Both the position numbers and the translations under genes were made by a program. A stretch of 64,000 bases of DNA, taken from NCBI RefSeq assembly GCF_900313035.1, contig NZ_OMPS01000003.1, positions 241,501-305,500 on the forward strand, read 5' to 3'. This document shows, piece after piece, positions 19,845 through 29,282 of this stretch. Numbering within the stretch: position 1 is the stretch's first letter; each line of letters opens with the position of its first letter. The notes under the pieces are model-generated. The model made no database searches. It saw only the letters and a program-made list of their open reading frames with translations, and was not told the origin of the DNA. Origin of the DNA: Ruegeria sp. EL01. Lineage in GTDB: Bacteria; Pseudomonadota; Alphaproteobacteria; Rhodobacterales; Rhodobacteraceae.

Positions 19845-20867
19845 ATGACCGATCAGACAATTACCCGTCGACAATCAGGTAAGGTTTACCTGGTATGGGG
19901 CGTGTGCCTTTTGCTGTTGGCCAGCATCGGTCTTGCTTGGCCGGAACACATCGCAGATGCCTCTAAGTTCGTCTTGCGGGGCCTTGTTGTGGTTGCCCCG
20001 ATTGTTATTCCGGGCATCCTTCTTGCCGCGTGGATCATCGCCAGCGGAGCAGATACACACATTGCTGGCGTGTTCGAGGGCAGGACGCTTCGAACAGTGA
20101 TGGCCGCATCATTGATCGGGGCTATCACGCCGGTCTGCGGTGTCACCGTTCTGCCGTTAATGGCGGGACTGTTGGCGGCGGGCGTGCCGCTCGCCCCGAT
20201 CATGGCGTTTTGGTTGTCGTCCCCTATCACAGACCCTGCAATGCTCGCAACGACGGCTGCTACGCTCGGACTGAGCTTTGCGATAGGCAAAACGCTCGCA
20301 GCGTTCGGGTTGGGTGTATTCGGGGGGGCGGTCACCAGCCTGTTTGCTAAGTCTCCTTGGGCATTGAATGCGCTTCGTGACAACGGCCTGTCGCGCCGAC
20401 TGAGCGCTGCACGATGCGGTACAGACCAGACGTTCGATCCATGGGTTTGGAAAACCGAGGCGCGTCGGCGGTCTTTTGCTACTCAGTTCTGGGCAACAGC
20501 TCGGCTGATCCTGATCTGCCTGATCCCTGCCTTCGCAGCCGAATACGCCCTGAATTCTGCACTAACACCAGGGGTGCTTGCAGCTTATGTTGGCGAGGGG
20601 CAATGGTGGGCCATCCCTGCTGTCGTCTTTGTGGGCGCCCCAGCCTATATCGACGGTTACGCCGCGCTCCCTCTGACACGTGGGTTGATTGATAACGGTA
20701 TGTCCGAGGGCGCTGCCATGGCTTTCTTGATCTCGGGCGGCGTGGTCAGCATTTGGGGGGCGATGGCGATTGCGCCAGTTCTCAAACTAAAGCCGTTTCT
20801 TCTCTATCTCTCGCTTGCTATTTTAGGGTCGCTCGCGGCGGGATATGTTTTTGGATGGGCTGTCTGA
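19845..20867 (+). CDS. ArsP/YraQ-like permease (DUF318)
   Basis: 340 residues, about eight to nine membrane segments. The family hallmarks are GAITPVCGVTVLPLMAGLLAAG, in which a Cys sits in the core helix, AFWLSSPITDPAML, and a second-half repeat GAPAYIDGYAALPL. ArsP-type permeases export organoarsenicals in studied cases, and relatives handle other metalloid or thiol compounds. The substrate here is unknown. The ATG follows a CAGAGGAG site. A divergent LysR with a box in between suggests inducible expression. Confidence 0.82.
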   Translation: MTDQTITRRQSGKVYLVWGVCLLLLASIGLAWPEHIADASKFVLRGLVVVAPIVIPGILLAAWIIASGADTHIAGVFEGRTLRTVMAASLIGAITPVCGVTVLPLMAGLLAAGVPLAPIMAFWLSSPITDPAMLATTAATLGLSFAIGKTLAAFGLGVFGGAVTSLFAKSPWALNALRDNGLSRRLSAARCGTDQTFDPWVWKTEARRRSFATQFWATARLILICLIPAFAAEYALNSALTPGVLAAYVGEGQWWAIPAVVFVGAPAYIDGYAALPLTRGLIDNGMSEGAAMAFLISGGVVSIWGAMAIAPVLKLKPFLLYLSLAILGSLAAGYVFGWAV

Positions 20868-21350
20868 AAACACATGAGAGTAGAGTCGGACATCAACAGA
20901 GGTCAATTGCCTTACATAATTCAGCCCCGGGCAGATTACCGAGGCAAACGACAACGTCCGGCACGTCCGGCCGAACTTGCAGATCGCATTTGATGACCTT
21001 CCACAGAATTCGAACTGCTGCCTCTGGCTTTAGACCTGCCGTTCGATTCTCAGCATAAAACAGCAGATTTGAGCCCTGATCGACCAAGGCTGCGCTGAGG
21101 TGCCAACGGAACCCACGGCAGACAGTCATCCCAACTTCGACTCCTGTTCATGGTCCTCGAAAGTAGCCCCAGCACGGGCACCAGGGGTCTGCGTATTAAG
21201 TCAAATGACGCGGGACGAAGCTGTTCTCATTACTCGGGTGACGGGGCAATGTTCAGTGGAAAGGTAACCCTGCCATCATCGAACCACCCCGTGAGAGGTA
21301 GGGCTAGAGACCGCGTTAAGTCACAGGGGTGCTACTCGGAAGAAAGAGTG
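20868..21350. other. Long intergenic stretch without a supported gene
   Basis: A 78-codon minus-strand frame (20893-21129) is open but has no recognisable motif or clear ribosome site. The remainder has no long frames. It may be the eroded 3' side of the permease locus. Confidence 0.45.
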
Positions 21351-22181
21351 TCATTCCGCCGCCTCGGTTGGTTTGGCCCAGTCCTCCCACGCGGTTCCTG
21401 TGGTTATGACCGGCCCGTCCCAAGTAAAAGGTATCTGGTGAATGGTGGTATCTCTCCCATCAATCAGCAGCACGAAATAAGCCGGATTCATCGGGGCGCC
21501 TTTCAGCTGCTCGGCCTCGCTCAGATCCGGGATCGACTGGTTGCCGGTCGAGGGTGCCGAGGCGAACTGCACTCCGGCATACCGCCCGTGGATCGGCGCA
21601 TGGACGTGGCCGAAATGGATGTAATCGATCTTTGAGCCATGCGTCCGAATCAGCTCACGGAACGGGCCGCGGTCTTGTTCGACCAGTGCGATTCTGTCTT
21701 CTGCGGGCAGGCCCACGAGCATCGGGTTGTGATGCAGGAAAATCCGCGCGTGGGAGCAGGTTTCAAGCTCGGTCTGCAGCCATGCACGGCGGGCGGGGCA
21801 GAAATGACCCGCATGGGTCCGTTCGCCTACACTGTCAAGATAGATGAAACGAACTTCCCCGACCATCTCGGCATGGTTGACAAAGCCGTTTGCGTCAACG
21901 GGATGGTTCGCAAAAACGGATAGAAAGGCCGCCCGGTTGTCGTGGTTGCCGATCATCAGTCGCACCGGGACCGGCAAGTCGGCAATGGCCTGCTGCAGCG
22001 CCTCGTAGGCCGCGTGCTCCCCCCAATGGGTGAGATCACCGGTGATGACGATCCGCGCCGCGTCAGGGTGGTTGACTGTCACATCGGCCAGAGCGCTGGC
22101 AAAGCGCGCGTGAGGGTCCAGCCCCCCCATCGGCTCGCCCGGGATGGTCAGGTGAATGTCTGAAATATGAATGATCTTCAT
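21351..22181 (-). CDS. Class III metallophosphoesterase (CpdA/GpdQ-like)
   Basis: 276 residues from the ATG at 22181. All five metallophosphoesterase blocks are present: HISDIHL, ITGDLTHWG, GNHDNRAAF, FLHHNPM, and FGHVHAPIHG. Class III members include cyclic-nucleotide phosphodiesterases (CpdA) and glycerophosphodiesterases (GpdQ). It is the last gene of an ABC transporter operon for sugar- or glycerophosphate-type substrates, 60 nt after the binding protein, which favours hydrolysis of an imported phosphodiester over cAMP control (inference). No signal peptide, so cytoplasmic. Confidence 0.88.
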   Translation of the reverse strand: MKIIHISDIHLTIPGEPMGGLDPHARFASALADVTVNHPDAARIVITGDLTHWGEHAAYEALQQAIADLPVPVRLMIGNHDNRAAFLSVFANHPVDANGFVNHAEMVGEVRFIYLDSVGERTHAGHFCPARRAWLQTELETCSHARIFLHHNPMLVGLPAEDRIALVEQDRGPFRELIRTHGSKIDYIHFGHVHAPIHGRYAGVQFASAPSTGNQSIPDLSEAEQLKGAPMNPAYFVLLIDGRDTTIHQIPFTWDGPVITTGTAWEDWAKPTEAAE

Positions 22182-22241
22182 GGTTCTTCTGCCCGATAAA
22201 GGTACTGGCCGCACCCAGCTGGGTGCGGCCGGCCATTGAGG

Positions 22242-23489
22242 TTAGCCATTGGGCAGCAGGTCGGCGGCTTCTTCGGCCATCTCTTGCTGCAGCTCTTTCA
22301 TGTCGGTGGCGTCGCCGGTGACAATGCGTTCGATGCCGTCATAGATTACCTGGGTGATCGCCAGACCGTTATCGCCCGGATAGGCCAGCCAGTCACGTAG
22401 CAGCGGCAGCTGGTCCACGGCGGTCTGCTTGTTGGGGTTCTGTTCATAAAAATCGGCCAGGATCACTTCGTTTGCTGCCTTGTTCGGCGGCATGTAACCG
22501 GTGGTCTTGGCAACCTCGGCCGCCCCTTCGCCGCTGGTGATGAATTTCAGCCAGGCCCAGGCAGCGTCCTGCACGCGTGGATCATCCGCGGTCGAAGTCA
22601 GCATCGCCGCGTTGCCACCTGCCGGCAGGCCCTTGGGAGTATCGCCCATACCTGGGAACGGGCTGGTCACCAGCTCAAAATCGCCCTGCGAACGCTCCAC
22701 TGAGCCAAGAGCTGAAGTGGACCAGAACATCATGCCGATTTCACCAACCGAGAAGGAGGACAGGGCTGCCTTCCACTCGAGGTTTTGCATATCGCATTTG
22801 GTGAAGATTTCCTGCATCTGCTCCAGCGCGGCCAGCGCTTCGGGACTGTCCAGAGTGACGCGGCCATTGTCGACAATCGCTTTGTCCTGAGACCACATCA
22901 GGGCTTGCATGAACCAGTTACCCGTAATGTTCCAGCCCCAGAAGATTGGGTTGTCCACACCGTTGGCCTTCATGGTTTCACACATGCCAATCACCTCGTT
23001 CCAAGTGGTGGGCAGCTCTTCAATACCGGCGTCTTTGAGGATGTCCATGTTGTAATATCCCACCGGCAGCGACACCGAGAACGGCAGGCCGTGGACGTTG
23101 CTGTCAAAGGTAGACAGTGACAGCATGGCGTCGTGGTAGCCGTCTTTGGCAAAGTCGGCTTCTTTAGCAATGAAGGGTTCCAGCGATTTGGCGATGCCCT
23201 TTTCGACCAGGATCTGCTGACGGTTCAGGCCCTGCATCGTGACATCGGGCAGGTTGCCGGAAACTGCTTCGCGCAGGATCGTGTTGGTGCCATCCTCATA
23301 GGATTCATAAGTGGCGCGGAACTTCACCTCGATATTCGGGTGCGCTTCCTGGAAGGCAGGCATCATCGCTTCATAGGTCACGTCGAACAGGTGGCTGTAG
23401 GGATACGCGAATTCAATGATTACGGTGTCCTCGGCCAAAACTGCGGTGGCCGACAGCGCCAAGGCCATTGCGGTTAGGGTGGTTTTCAT
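22242..23489 (-). CDS. ABC transporter periplasmic substrate-binding protein (UgpB-like)
   Basis: 415 residues from the ATG at 23489, which follows an AGAGGAAG site; the open frame upstream of this is not coding. A Sec signal peptide (MKTTLTAMALALSATAVLAED) leads into a family 1 solute-binding fold: TVIIEFAYPYSHLFDVTYEAM and later FWSTSALGSVERSQGDFE. It delivers substrate to the two permeases encoded upstream. Placement next to a phosphodiesterase hints at glycerophosphodiesters or a similar compound. Residues that would fix the ligand cannot be assigned by eye. Confidence 0.92.
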   Translation of the reverse strand: MKTTLTAMALALSATAVLAEDTVIIEFAYPYSHLFDVTYEAMMPAFQEAHPNIEVKFRATYESYEDGTNTILREAVSGNLPDVTMQGLNRQQILVEKGIAKSLEPFIAKEADFAKDGYHDAMLSLSTFDSNVHGLPFSVSLPVGYYNMDILKDAGIEELPTTWNEVIGMCETMKANGVDNPIFWGWNITGNWFMQALMWSQDKAIVDNGRVTLDSPEALAALEQMQEIFTKCDMQNLEWKAALSSFSVGEIGMMFWSTSALGSVERSQGDFELVTSPFPGMGDTPKGLPAGGNAAMLTSTADDPRVQDAAWAWLKFITSGEGAAEVAKTTGYMPPNKAANEVILADFYEQNPNKQTAVDQLPLLRDWLAYPGDNGLAITQVIYDGIERIVTGDATDMKELQQEMAEEAADLLPNG

Positions 23490-23572
23490 GAAAATCTTCC
23501 TCTTAGTCCTGAATTGGAGCGCTTGTGTTTGGCGATGCACGCTCCGGTGTGATCCCGGTCGGGATTTGGGGA

Positions 23573-23594
23573 GGGTGCGAGGCAACCCGCACCC
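23573..23594 (-). promoter_or_regulatory. Intercistronic hairpin before the binding-protein gene
   Basis: GGGTGCG (23573-23579) pairs with CGCACCC (23588-23594) in the 110-nt gap between the MalG-type permease and the binding protein. Such hairpins often stabilise or attenuate the message so that the binding protein is made in excess. Confidence 0.4.
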
Positions 23595-23599
23595 GAAAC

Positions 23600-24562
23600 T
23601 CATTTCATACCGTTCAGGGTGATCCCTTCGATGAAGCGTTTTTGCGCCAGAAGGAAGGCGACGATCAGCGGGGTAACAATCACGGTGGCAGTGGCCATCA
23701 TCGGGCCAAAGAAGGACCCGTCGCCGTCCCCCTTGAACTCGCGCAGGCCAAGCGGTGGGGTGAACAGGTCGCGGTTGCCGGTCACCACCATGCGCGGCCA
23801 GAAATAGTCGTTCCAATGGGCGACCACGGAAAAGATCGCAAAGGCCAGCAGGGCTGGGATCGCGGTGGGCAGCATCACCCGCCAGACGATGGTGAACTCC
23901 CCCATCCCGTCCATGCGCGCGGCATCAATCAGATCATCCGGGACGGTCATGAAGAACTGGCGCATCAAGAAAATGCCAAAGACCGAGATCGTCCAGGGAA
24001 CAACCAGCGCAGCATAGGTATTGGTCAGACCCAACTTGGCCAGCATGATGTACAGCGGCAGCGCTATAGCATGGACCGGGATCAACAGGCAGAACAGCAC
24101 CAGAGCGAACACTGCGTCGCGGCCCCAAAACTTCAGCTTTGCCAACGCATAGGCCGCAGGCAATGCAACCACGACCTGGATCAGGAAGATTGAGGCGGTG
24201 ACGATCACCCCGTTCATCAGGTAGCGCAGCAGCGGAGCCTCGGTGAAGGCCTTGGTATAGTTGAAAACCACGGGGCGCATGGAACACTCCGCCATAGCCT
24301 CGTCCACCAGGGCATCCCGGATCGCGCTGTCGGACAACCCGGGAAACTGCGGCACAGCGGCAGCGATGTCATTGCGGCTGGGGTCGCGCAGCTTGACGCA
24401 TCGCTCGTCGACCATCAGCTCCTGCCGCCCGAAGAAGCCGCCCTCGCCGCGATCGATCTCGCCCGGGGATTTGAACGAATAGCTTACCATCATGTAAAAC
24501 GGTACAAGGACGATGATCACACCTAGGATCAGGAGCAAATGCTTCCACCAGTCTCGGGTCAT
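23600..24562 (-). CDS. ABC transporter permease, MalG/UgpE type
   Basis: 320 residues from the ATG at 24562, whose A overlaps the TGA of the upstream permease gene. About six membrane segments, with the cytoplasmic EAA loop DAARMDGMGEFTIVWRVMLP, which contacts the ATPase. An unusually long periplasmic loop of about 75 residues (roughly 45-115, with two cysteines) separates the first and second helices, longer than in MalG. It forms the channel with the MalF-type partner. Confidence 0.92.
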   Translation of the reverse strand: MTRDWWKHLLLILGVIIVLVPFYMMVSYSFKSPGEIDRGEGGFFGRQELMVDERCVKLRDPSRNDIAAAVPQFPGLSDSAIRDALVDEAMAECSMRPVVFNYTKAFTEAPLLRYLMNGVIVTASIFLIQVVVALPAAYALAKLKFWGRDAVFALVLFCLLIPVHAIALPLYIMLAKLGLTNTYAALVVPWTISVFGIFLMRQFFMTVPDDLIDAARMDGMGEFTIVWRVMLPTAIPALLAFAIFSVVAHWNDYFWPRMVVTGNRDLFTPPLGLREFKGDGDGSFFGPMMATATVIVTPLIVAFLLAQKRFIEGITLNGMK

Positions 24563-25542
24563 CAGTAATGGACCTTTTGTTCTACCAGCCAACGCTGGAT
24601 CAGGGTGAGGACCACGACGAAGAGCAGAAACAGCATGGTAATGGCGGAGCCGATACCGATGAGGTTCTGTTGCACGCCTTTTTCAAAGATGGCGAACATC
24701 ATGACGTAGGTGGATTTATTCGGCCCGCCGCCCTGTGGCCAGAAGGCTTCGATCGTGTCAAAGACCTGAAAAGCGCGGATGCAGGTGATGGTGACCACAA
24801 AGACCGTGGTCGGCCCCAGCGCGGGCCATGTCACCAGCCGGAAGCGTTCCCAGGCTGATTTTGCCCCGTCCATCTCGGCGGCGTGATACAGTTCCCGGTG
24901 AACACTCGTCAGCCCGGCAAGATAAAGCACCATGTTAAAGCCGAAGCCCTGCCAGATGCCGATGAAGCAGACCACCCAGATCGCATAGCGCTTGTCGCCC
25001 AGCCACACCGGGAACCGTTCGGCGCAGCCATGGGCCATGAATGGCCAGACATTCTCCAGAAATGTGCCGCAGCCCATCTCTAACATCCGGTTGATCATGC
25101 CAATGGACGGGTGCAGCATGAACTCCCAGGCTATGGCCATTGCCAGAAGCGTCGCCATGACCGGCAGGAAGTAGATCGTCTTGTAGATTTCGCGGAACCG
25201 GCCCAGCGAATTGATCAGCAGCGCGACGCCGAGCCCCAAACCCACGGATATTGGCACCACGGTCACCACATAGGTCAACGTGGCAACGAACATCTTTTCA
25301 TAGGTCGAACGCGTAAAGAGTTCTTCATAGTTGCGCGTTCCAACCCAGTCAAACCCGCCGTTGCCAAGCGAGTAGTTGGTAAAGGAGAGCAGCCCAGCAA
25401 TGATGACTGGTGCCAGCAGGATGGCCACCATCAGGCTCAATGCGGGTACCGTCAGAATCCAGGCGTCGCGGCGTTCCCTCGTCGCGCGCCGCCTAGAGGA
25501 GCCCGCCGCGGTTCCGGCGATGCTTGGTTCGATGACAGTCAT
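24562..25542 (-). CDS. ABC transporter permease, MalF/UgpA type
   Basis: 326 residues from the ATG at 25542, 1 nt after the ATPase stop. A basic N-terminus (SSRRRATRERRDAW) precedes six membrane segments. The EAA loop is YHAAEMDGAKSAWERFRLVTWP. It pairs with the MalG-type permease; the coupling of stop and start codons throughout the operon suggests fixed stoichiometry. Confidence 0.92.
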   Translation of the reverse strand: MTVIEPSIAGTAAGSSRRRATRERRDAWILTVPALSLMVAILLAPVIIAGLLSFTNYSLGNGGFDWVGTRNYEELFTRSTYEKMFVATLTYVVTVVPISVGLGLGVALLINSLGRFREIYKTIYFLPVMATLLAMAIAWEFMLHPSIGMINRMLEMGCGTFLENVWPFMAHGCAERFPVWLGDKRYAIWVVCFIGIWQGFGFNMVLYLAGLTSVHRELYHAAEMDGAKSAWERFRLVTWPALGPTTVFVVTITCIRAFQVFDTIEAFWPQGGGPNKSTYVMMFAIFEKGVQQNLIGIGSAITMLFLLFVVVLTLIQRWLVEQKVHY

Positions 25543-25543
25543 A

Positions 25544-26701
25544 TCAGGCCACCTCGGAAGCGGCAGCGCTGAGACGGCGGACTTTGCGCATACGCGCGCC
25601 ATCGGCATCAAAGACCAGCGCCTTGTCAGTATCGAAATCCAAGGCTACCGGCGTCCCAAGCGTCAGGGATGCGCGCAGCTCAGGCATGGCGCGCAGGGTC
25701 ACCCGCTCTTCCAGACCGGGCACGTCGACCTGCACAAACATCTCTGAACCGAGGTTCTCGCTATGTGCGACACGGCCGCGAATAGGGGCTTCTCCACCCG
25801 ACAGCCAAAGTGTTTCCGGGCGCAGACCGAGCGATGCAACACCTCGGGATCCCCCGGCAATTGCAAGATCCAGGGGCTGATCGTGAAAGCTCAACCGCCC
25901 TTCGCTTGAGATTTCAAGCGGCAATATGTTGATCTTTGGCGAGCCGATGAACTCAGCTACTTCGATCCGGTCAGGGTCTTCGTAAGCGATTTCAGGTGCT
26001 GCGCATTGCAAAATGCGCCCCCCCATCATCACCGCAATCCGGTCGGACATGGTCATCGCTTCGACCTGATCGTGCGTCACATAGATGAACGTCGCGTCAA
26101 GCCGCCGGTGCAACTGCGCGATCTCGGCCCGGGTCTGCACCCGCAATTTGGCATCAAGATTGGACAGGGGTTCGTCCAGGAGAAATGCCGCTGGATCCCT
26201 GACCAGCGCCCGTCCTAAGGCCACACGCTGCCGCTGACCGCCAGATAGTTGTCCGGGCTTGCGGTCCAATAAGTGCCCGATCTCAAGCATCCCGGCAGCC
26301 TGATTGACCACGCTCCCGATATCGCTGGCCACGTTGCGGGCGCCGGGCATGAAGCCTCCGACCAAAGGCAGCTGCTGCAACCCGTTCATGCGGCGCATTT
26401 TGAGCGGCACAGAAATGTTTTCGCCCACGCTCAGGTGTGGATAAAGCGCGTAAGACTGAAAAACCATCGACAGGTTCCGGTCCGCCGCTCTCTGACCCGC
26501 AACCGATTGCCCGCCAATTTGAATGTCGCCCGAGCTTTGTTCCTCCAGCCCCGCAATGATCCGCAGAAGTGTGGACTTGCCGCATCCCGACGGCCCCACG
26601 AGGGAGACAAATTCACCATCAGCAATGACCAGGGACACTCCTTTGAGCACCTCGGTCTCACCAAAGCGTTTGGTTACATTCTCGACGCTCAACCCTGCCA
26701 T
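25544..26701 (-). CDS. ABC transporter ATP-binding protein, UgpC/MalK type
   Basis: 385 residues. Walker A GPSGCGKSTLL, Q-loop MVFQSYALYPHL, signature LSGGQRQRVALGRAL, Walker B AAFLLDEPLSNLDA, and switch His VTHDQVEAM are all intact. A C-terminal TOBE/OB domain (GLRPETLWLSG and following) is typical of importer ATPases. An insertion of about 25 residues after the Q-loop (RMNGLQQLPLVGGFMPGARN) is unusual for the family. It is the first gene of the operon, with a GGAGGAA site at the ATG, and diverges from a LysR gene. Confidence 0.94.
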   Translation of the reverse strand: MAGLSVENVTKRFGETEVLKGVSLVIADGEFVSLVGPSGCGKSTLLRIIAGLEEQSSGDIQIGGQSVAGQRAADRNLSMVFQSYALYPHLSVGENISVPLKMRRMNGLQQLPLVGGFMPGARNVASDIGSVVNQAAGMLEIGHLLDRKPGQLSGGQRQRVALGRALVRDPAAFLLDEPLSNLDAKLRVQTRAEIAQLHRRLDATFIYVTHDQVEAMTMSDRIAVMMGGRILQCAAPEIAYEDPDRIEVAEFIGSPKINILPLEISSEGRLSFHDQPLDLAIAGGSRGVASLGLRPETLWLSGGEAPIRGRVAHSENLGSEMFVQVDVPGLEERVTLRAMPELRASLTLGTPVALDFDTDKALVFDADGARMRKVRRLSAAASEVA

Positions 26702-26812
26702 CTGATTCCTCCATTTGACGGGGCTGTTTTATGCAGCAGAGCTCTCATTTTTGTGACGTCATATTAGTGAGACTTATTGCCGTTATGGCTTTGCGCATAT
26801 CGGAGACAAAAC

Positions 26813-27688
26813 ATGCGCGCGAACCATCACCAATTTGTTGCCTTTGCCTATGTCGTCCGCGAGGGCAGCTTTTCCGCTGCTGCCAAACGGATGGGGGTAA
26901 CGCAGTCAGCTGTCACCCAACACGTAAGCAAATTGGAAAAACAGGTCGGCTCACAGCTGCTGTTGCGCAGCCGGGACGGTATTTCTCTTACCCGGACGGG
27001 GCAGGAGTTCTATGACGTTGCTGACCGGCTGGCTGCGCTGGACTCTGAAATCAGCGAACGGCTCAAAGGGTTTGAGGCCATGGCGCGCGGCCACATAAAA
27101 ATCATCGCCAATGCCCCGCTGCCTGCTCTGCGGGCCATCAGCCAGTTCCGGAAGTCCTTTCCGGATGTGGAGATCGAATTTGGGCTCCATTCCTGGAGTA
27201 CGGCGACCCGGTTGCTTTTGGAGCGGCGCGCAGATGTTGGCTTGATCACGGATCCACCAAAGACAGACGACTGGGAACGGGTAACCGTGCAAAGGGCACG
27301 CTATGTCGCCTATGTTCCGCCATCGTCACCTCTTGCAGATCGTAGCATGCTTTGTTTGAAGGATCTGGAACGGGAAACGGTTATTCTTCCGGAAAGCGGA
27401 TCGCTTACCGAACGCGTGGTCCGCGAAGCGCAGCTCAAACACGGAGTTTCCTTCCAGCGCATCATCAAGATGACGACCTTTCCGCTGATGTGCGAGGCAG
27501 TGCTCCAAGGGGCCGGGATTGCCGTCTTCCTGGGCAATAGTGGGATTATTTCCCGGGGATTGGTCGAAGTACCGGTCTCTGAACTGGCGAAAGTGCATGA
27601 AATCGCAGTGGTGGCGCCAAAAGACCGGGCAAGGCTGCGATTGGTGAAAGCGTTCATCGGAATCTCAGCTTCCTCAGACTTTCACTAG
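26813..27688 (+). CDS. LysR family regulator of the ABC/phosphodiesterase operon
   Basis: 291 residues from the ATG at 26813, after GGAGAC. The winged helix is EGSFSAAAKRMGVTQSAVTQHVSKLEKQVGSQLLLRSRDG in pattern, followed by a substrate-binding domain. It diverges from the transporter operon across 111 bp. That gap contains TGACGTCA (26754-26761), the only evident dyad. Control of the transporter is inferred from position. Confidence 0.88.
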   Translation: MRANHHQFVAFAYVVREGSFSAAAKRMGVTQSAVTQHVSKLEKQVGSQLLLRSRDGISLTRTGQEFYDVADRLAALDSEISERLKGFEAMARGHIKIIANAPLPALRAISQFRKSFPDVEIEFGLHSWSTATRLLLERRADVGLITDPPKTDDWERVTVQRARYVAYVPPSSPLADRSMLCLKDLERETVILPESGSLTERVVREAQLKHGVSFQRIIKMTTFPLMCEAVLQGAGIAVFLGNSGIISRGLVEVPVSELAKVHEIAVVAPKDRARLRLVKAFIGISASSDFH

Positions 27689-27806
27689 CTAAGAACGGGG
27701 CGCGCATATTGGCTGAGAACATCACCAGTAAGGATCTGTCTATATCGCGGACCCTGACGCAGATCGAAATAAATTTTTTCTTTTCAGTGACTTTTGATAG
27801 CGCCCT

Positions 27807-28292
27807 TTAGGGATCAACTGCATCGTCGTCATTGTCATAACCTGAGATCATGACGTCGTTGATCGTACTTTGGACAACGAAGTAGGCACGGATTTCCTCA
27901 TCTGTGAAACGTTCGACAAACTGCTTCATCCGCGCCATCTCGGTCGAGCGTATCCCTTCGATCACCGCTTTGCTTTCCTCTGTGAGCCGATAGAAAGTAG
28001 AGGTCCGGTGCTTAGGGTTTGGAAGGCTTTTCAGAAGTCCCCGCGCAACAAGATCCTTGAGGAGCCGCCCGACAAGTTGTCGTTTCACCTGCAAGATTTG
28101 AGTAATTTCAGGGGCCGTTGCCTGTTGAACCGCCAACAAAACCTCAAGAACGGCGCGTTCTCCGACACTGATACCTGTGCCATCCAGGTCCGCTTCGACG
28201 CGTGCGGTGATGTTGCGCAGCAGAGGTCGCGTCAACTGTATCCCGGCATACAGCATCTCAGCAGGCGACATTTTGTCGGTGTCGGTAGCCAT
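27807..28292 (-). CDS. MarR family transcriptional regulator
   Basis: 161 residues. The winged helix region is QQATAPEITQILQVKRQLVGRLLKDLVARGLLKSLPNPKHRTSTFYRLT in pattern, with the wing Asp/Arg segment PKHRTS. The C-terminus is acidic (DNDDDAVDP). A perfect 8-bp dyad lies 24 bp upstream of its start and covers the shared promoter with the divergent acetyltransferase gene. MarR proteins usually respond to phenolic or drug-like ligands or to oxidation; no cysteine is present, so a ligand is more likely. Confidence 0.9.
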   Translation of the reverse strand: MATDTDKMSPAEMLYAGIQLTRPLLRNITARVEADLDGTGISVGERAVLEVLLAVQQATAPEITQILQVKRQLVGRLLKDLVARGLLKSLPNPKHRTSTFYRLTEESKAVIEGIRSTEMARMKQFVERFTDEEIRAYFVVQSTINDVMISGYDNDDDAVDP

Positions 28293-28315
28293 GCGTCGGC
28301 GTCCTTTAGGTTATT

Positions 28316-28332
28316 TGTCAACTGAGTTGACA
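28316..28332. promoter_or_regulatory. MarR operator
   Basis: TGTCAACT-G-AGTTGACA is a perfect 17-bp palindrome between the divergent marR and acetyltransferase genes. The core GTCAAC-N3-GTTGAC recurs at 32051-32071. Confidence 0.8.
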
Positions 28333-28394
28333 TTATTTTTCTGGCGACCTATGTACCCGACACGGCCCCAAAACTCCAGCGGCGGAACAAACTG

Positions 28395-29075
28395 ATGTCT
28401 GATGATATGCATTTAACACTGCCAGATCCAAGATCCCGGAACCCACTTGTGTTTCCGGATGGCTCTCAAGATCCCGCAACAGTGTTTTTGTCAGAGGTTG
28501 TCGACCATCCAAATATCGAAATTGGTGATTGGACCTACTACAATGATCGCACTCTGCCGGATGACTACGCAGAAACCCTAGCGCCTTACCTATATCCCGG
28601 AGCACCAGAGAGGTTGAGTATTGGTCGTTTCTGCCAAATTGCTCAGGGTGTGCAATTCGTAACTGCAACTGCCAATCATCCGATGACGGGTATCTCAACA
28701 TTTCCGTTCGCTGTCTTTGATCGTGAACGGATAGGAGGCTACCGGGATTCATTGCCAAGAGGTCGGGACACCAAAGTCGGACATGATTGTTGGATTGGCA
28801 GGGAAGCTGTGCTGATGCCCGGTGCAGAGCTTGGATGCGGAGTGATTGTTGCTGCAAGGGCAGTGGTTCGCGGGAAAGTACCAGACTTTGCAATTGTTGC
28901 CGGAAACCCAGCAAAGATCATTCGCATGCGGTTTGAGCCTATGGAAATTACCGAACTTCTCGAGATCGCCTGGTGGCTATGGGCCCCTGAGAAGATCGCA
29001 GAAAACCTACATTTGATCGAACAGGGCGATGTTCCTGCTTTGGCAAGGTGCAACAAAGATAGGGTTCTAGAGTAG
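28395..29075 (+). CDS. Xenobiotic acetyltransferase, CatB/Vat type
   Basis: 226 residues of a left-handed beta-helix (hexapeptide) acyltransferase. IEIGDWTYYNDRT, LSIGRFCQIAQGVQF and NHPMTGISTFPF (catalytic His), then KVGHDCWIGREAVLMPGAELGCGVIVAARAVV, match the CatB/Vat subgroup that acetylates chloramphenicol or streptogramins; many members have other hydroxyl substrates. It diverges from marR over a shared operator, so it is the likely MarR-controlled detoxifying enzyme. Confidence 0.88.
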   Translation: MSDDMHLTLPDPRSRNPLVFPDGSQDPATVFLSEVVDHPNIEIGDWTYYNDRTLPDDYAETLAPYLYPGAPERLSIGRFCQIAQGVQFVTATANHPMTGISTFPFAVFDRERIGGYRDSLPRGRDTKVGHDCWIGREAVLMPGAELGCGVIVAARAVVRGKVPDFAIVAGNPAKIIRMRFEPMEITELLEIAWWLWAPEKIAENLHLIEQGDVPALARCNKDRVLE

Positions 29076-29282
29076 AAATCACTACAGCTCAAATCAGGTA
29101 CTAGAACTCCAATTTCGCAACGCAGAATTGGTGCTGCATGCTTGCGGGTCTCGGCTCGCAACAGATCAGTATTGCCTGAAGCTTGGCCAACGAAACGGCG
29201 CGTGCGCCCACAACTCACACAATCATTTTGACCACCAAAAAGTGCGCATCCACACCTAGCGCAAAGACAAGAAAGAGACGAC

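Noticed and set aside
20893-21129. 78-codon minus-strand frame after the permease
   Set aside because: No family, no ribosome site; kept only as part of the gap description.
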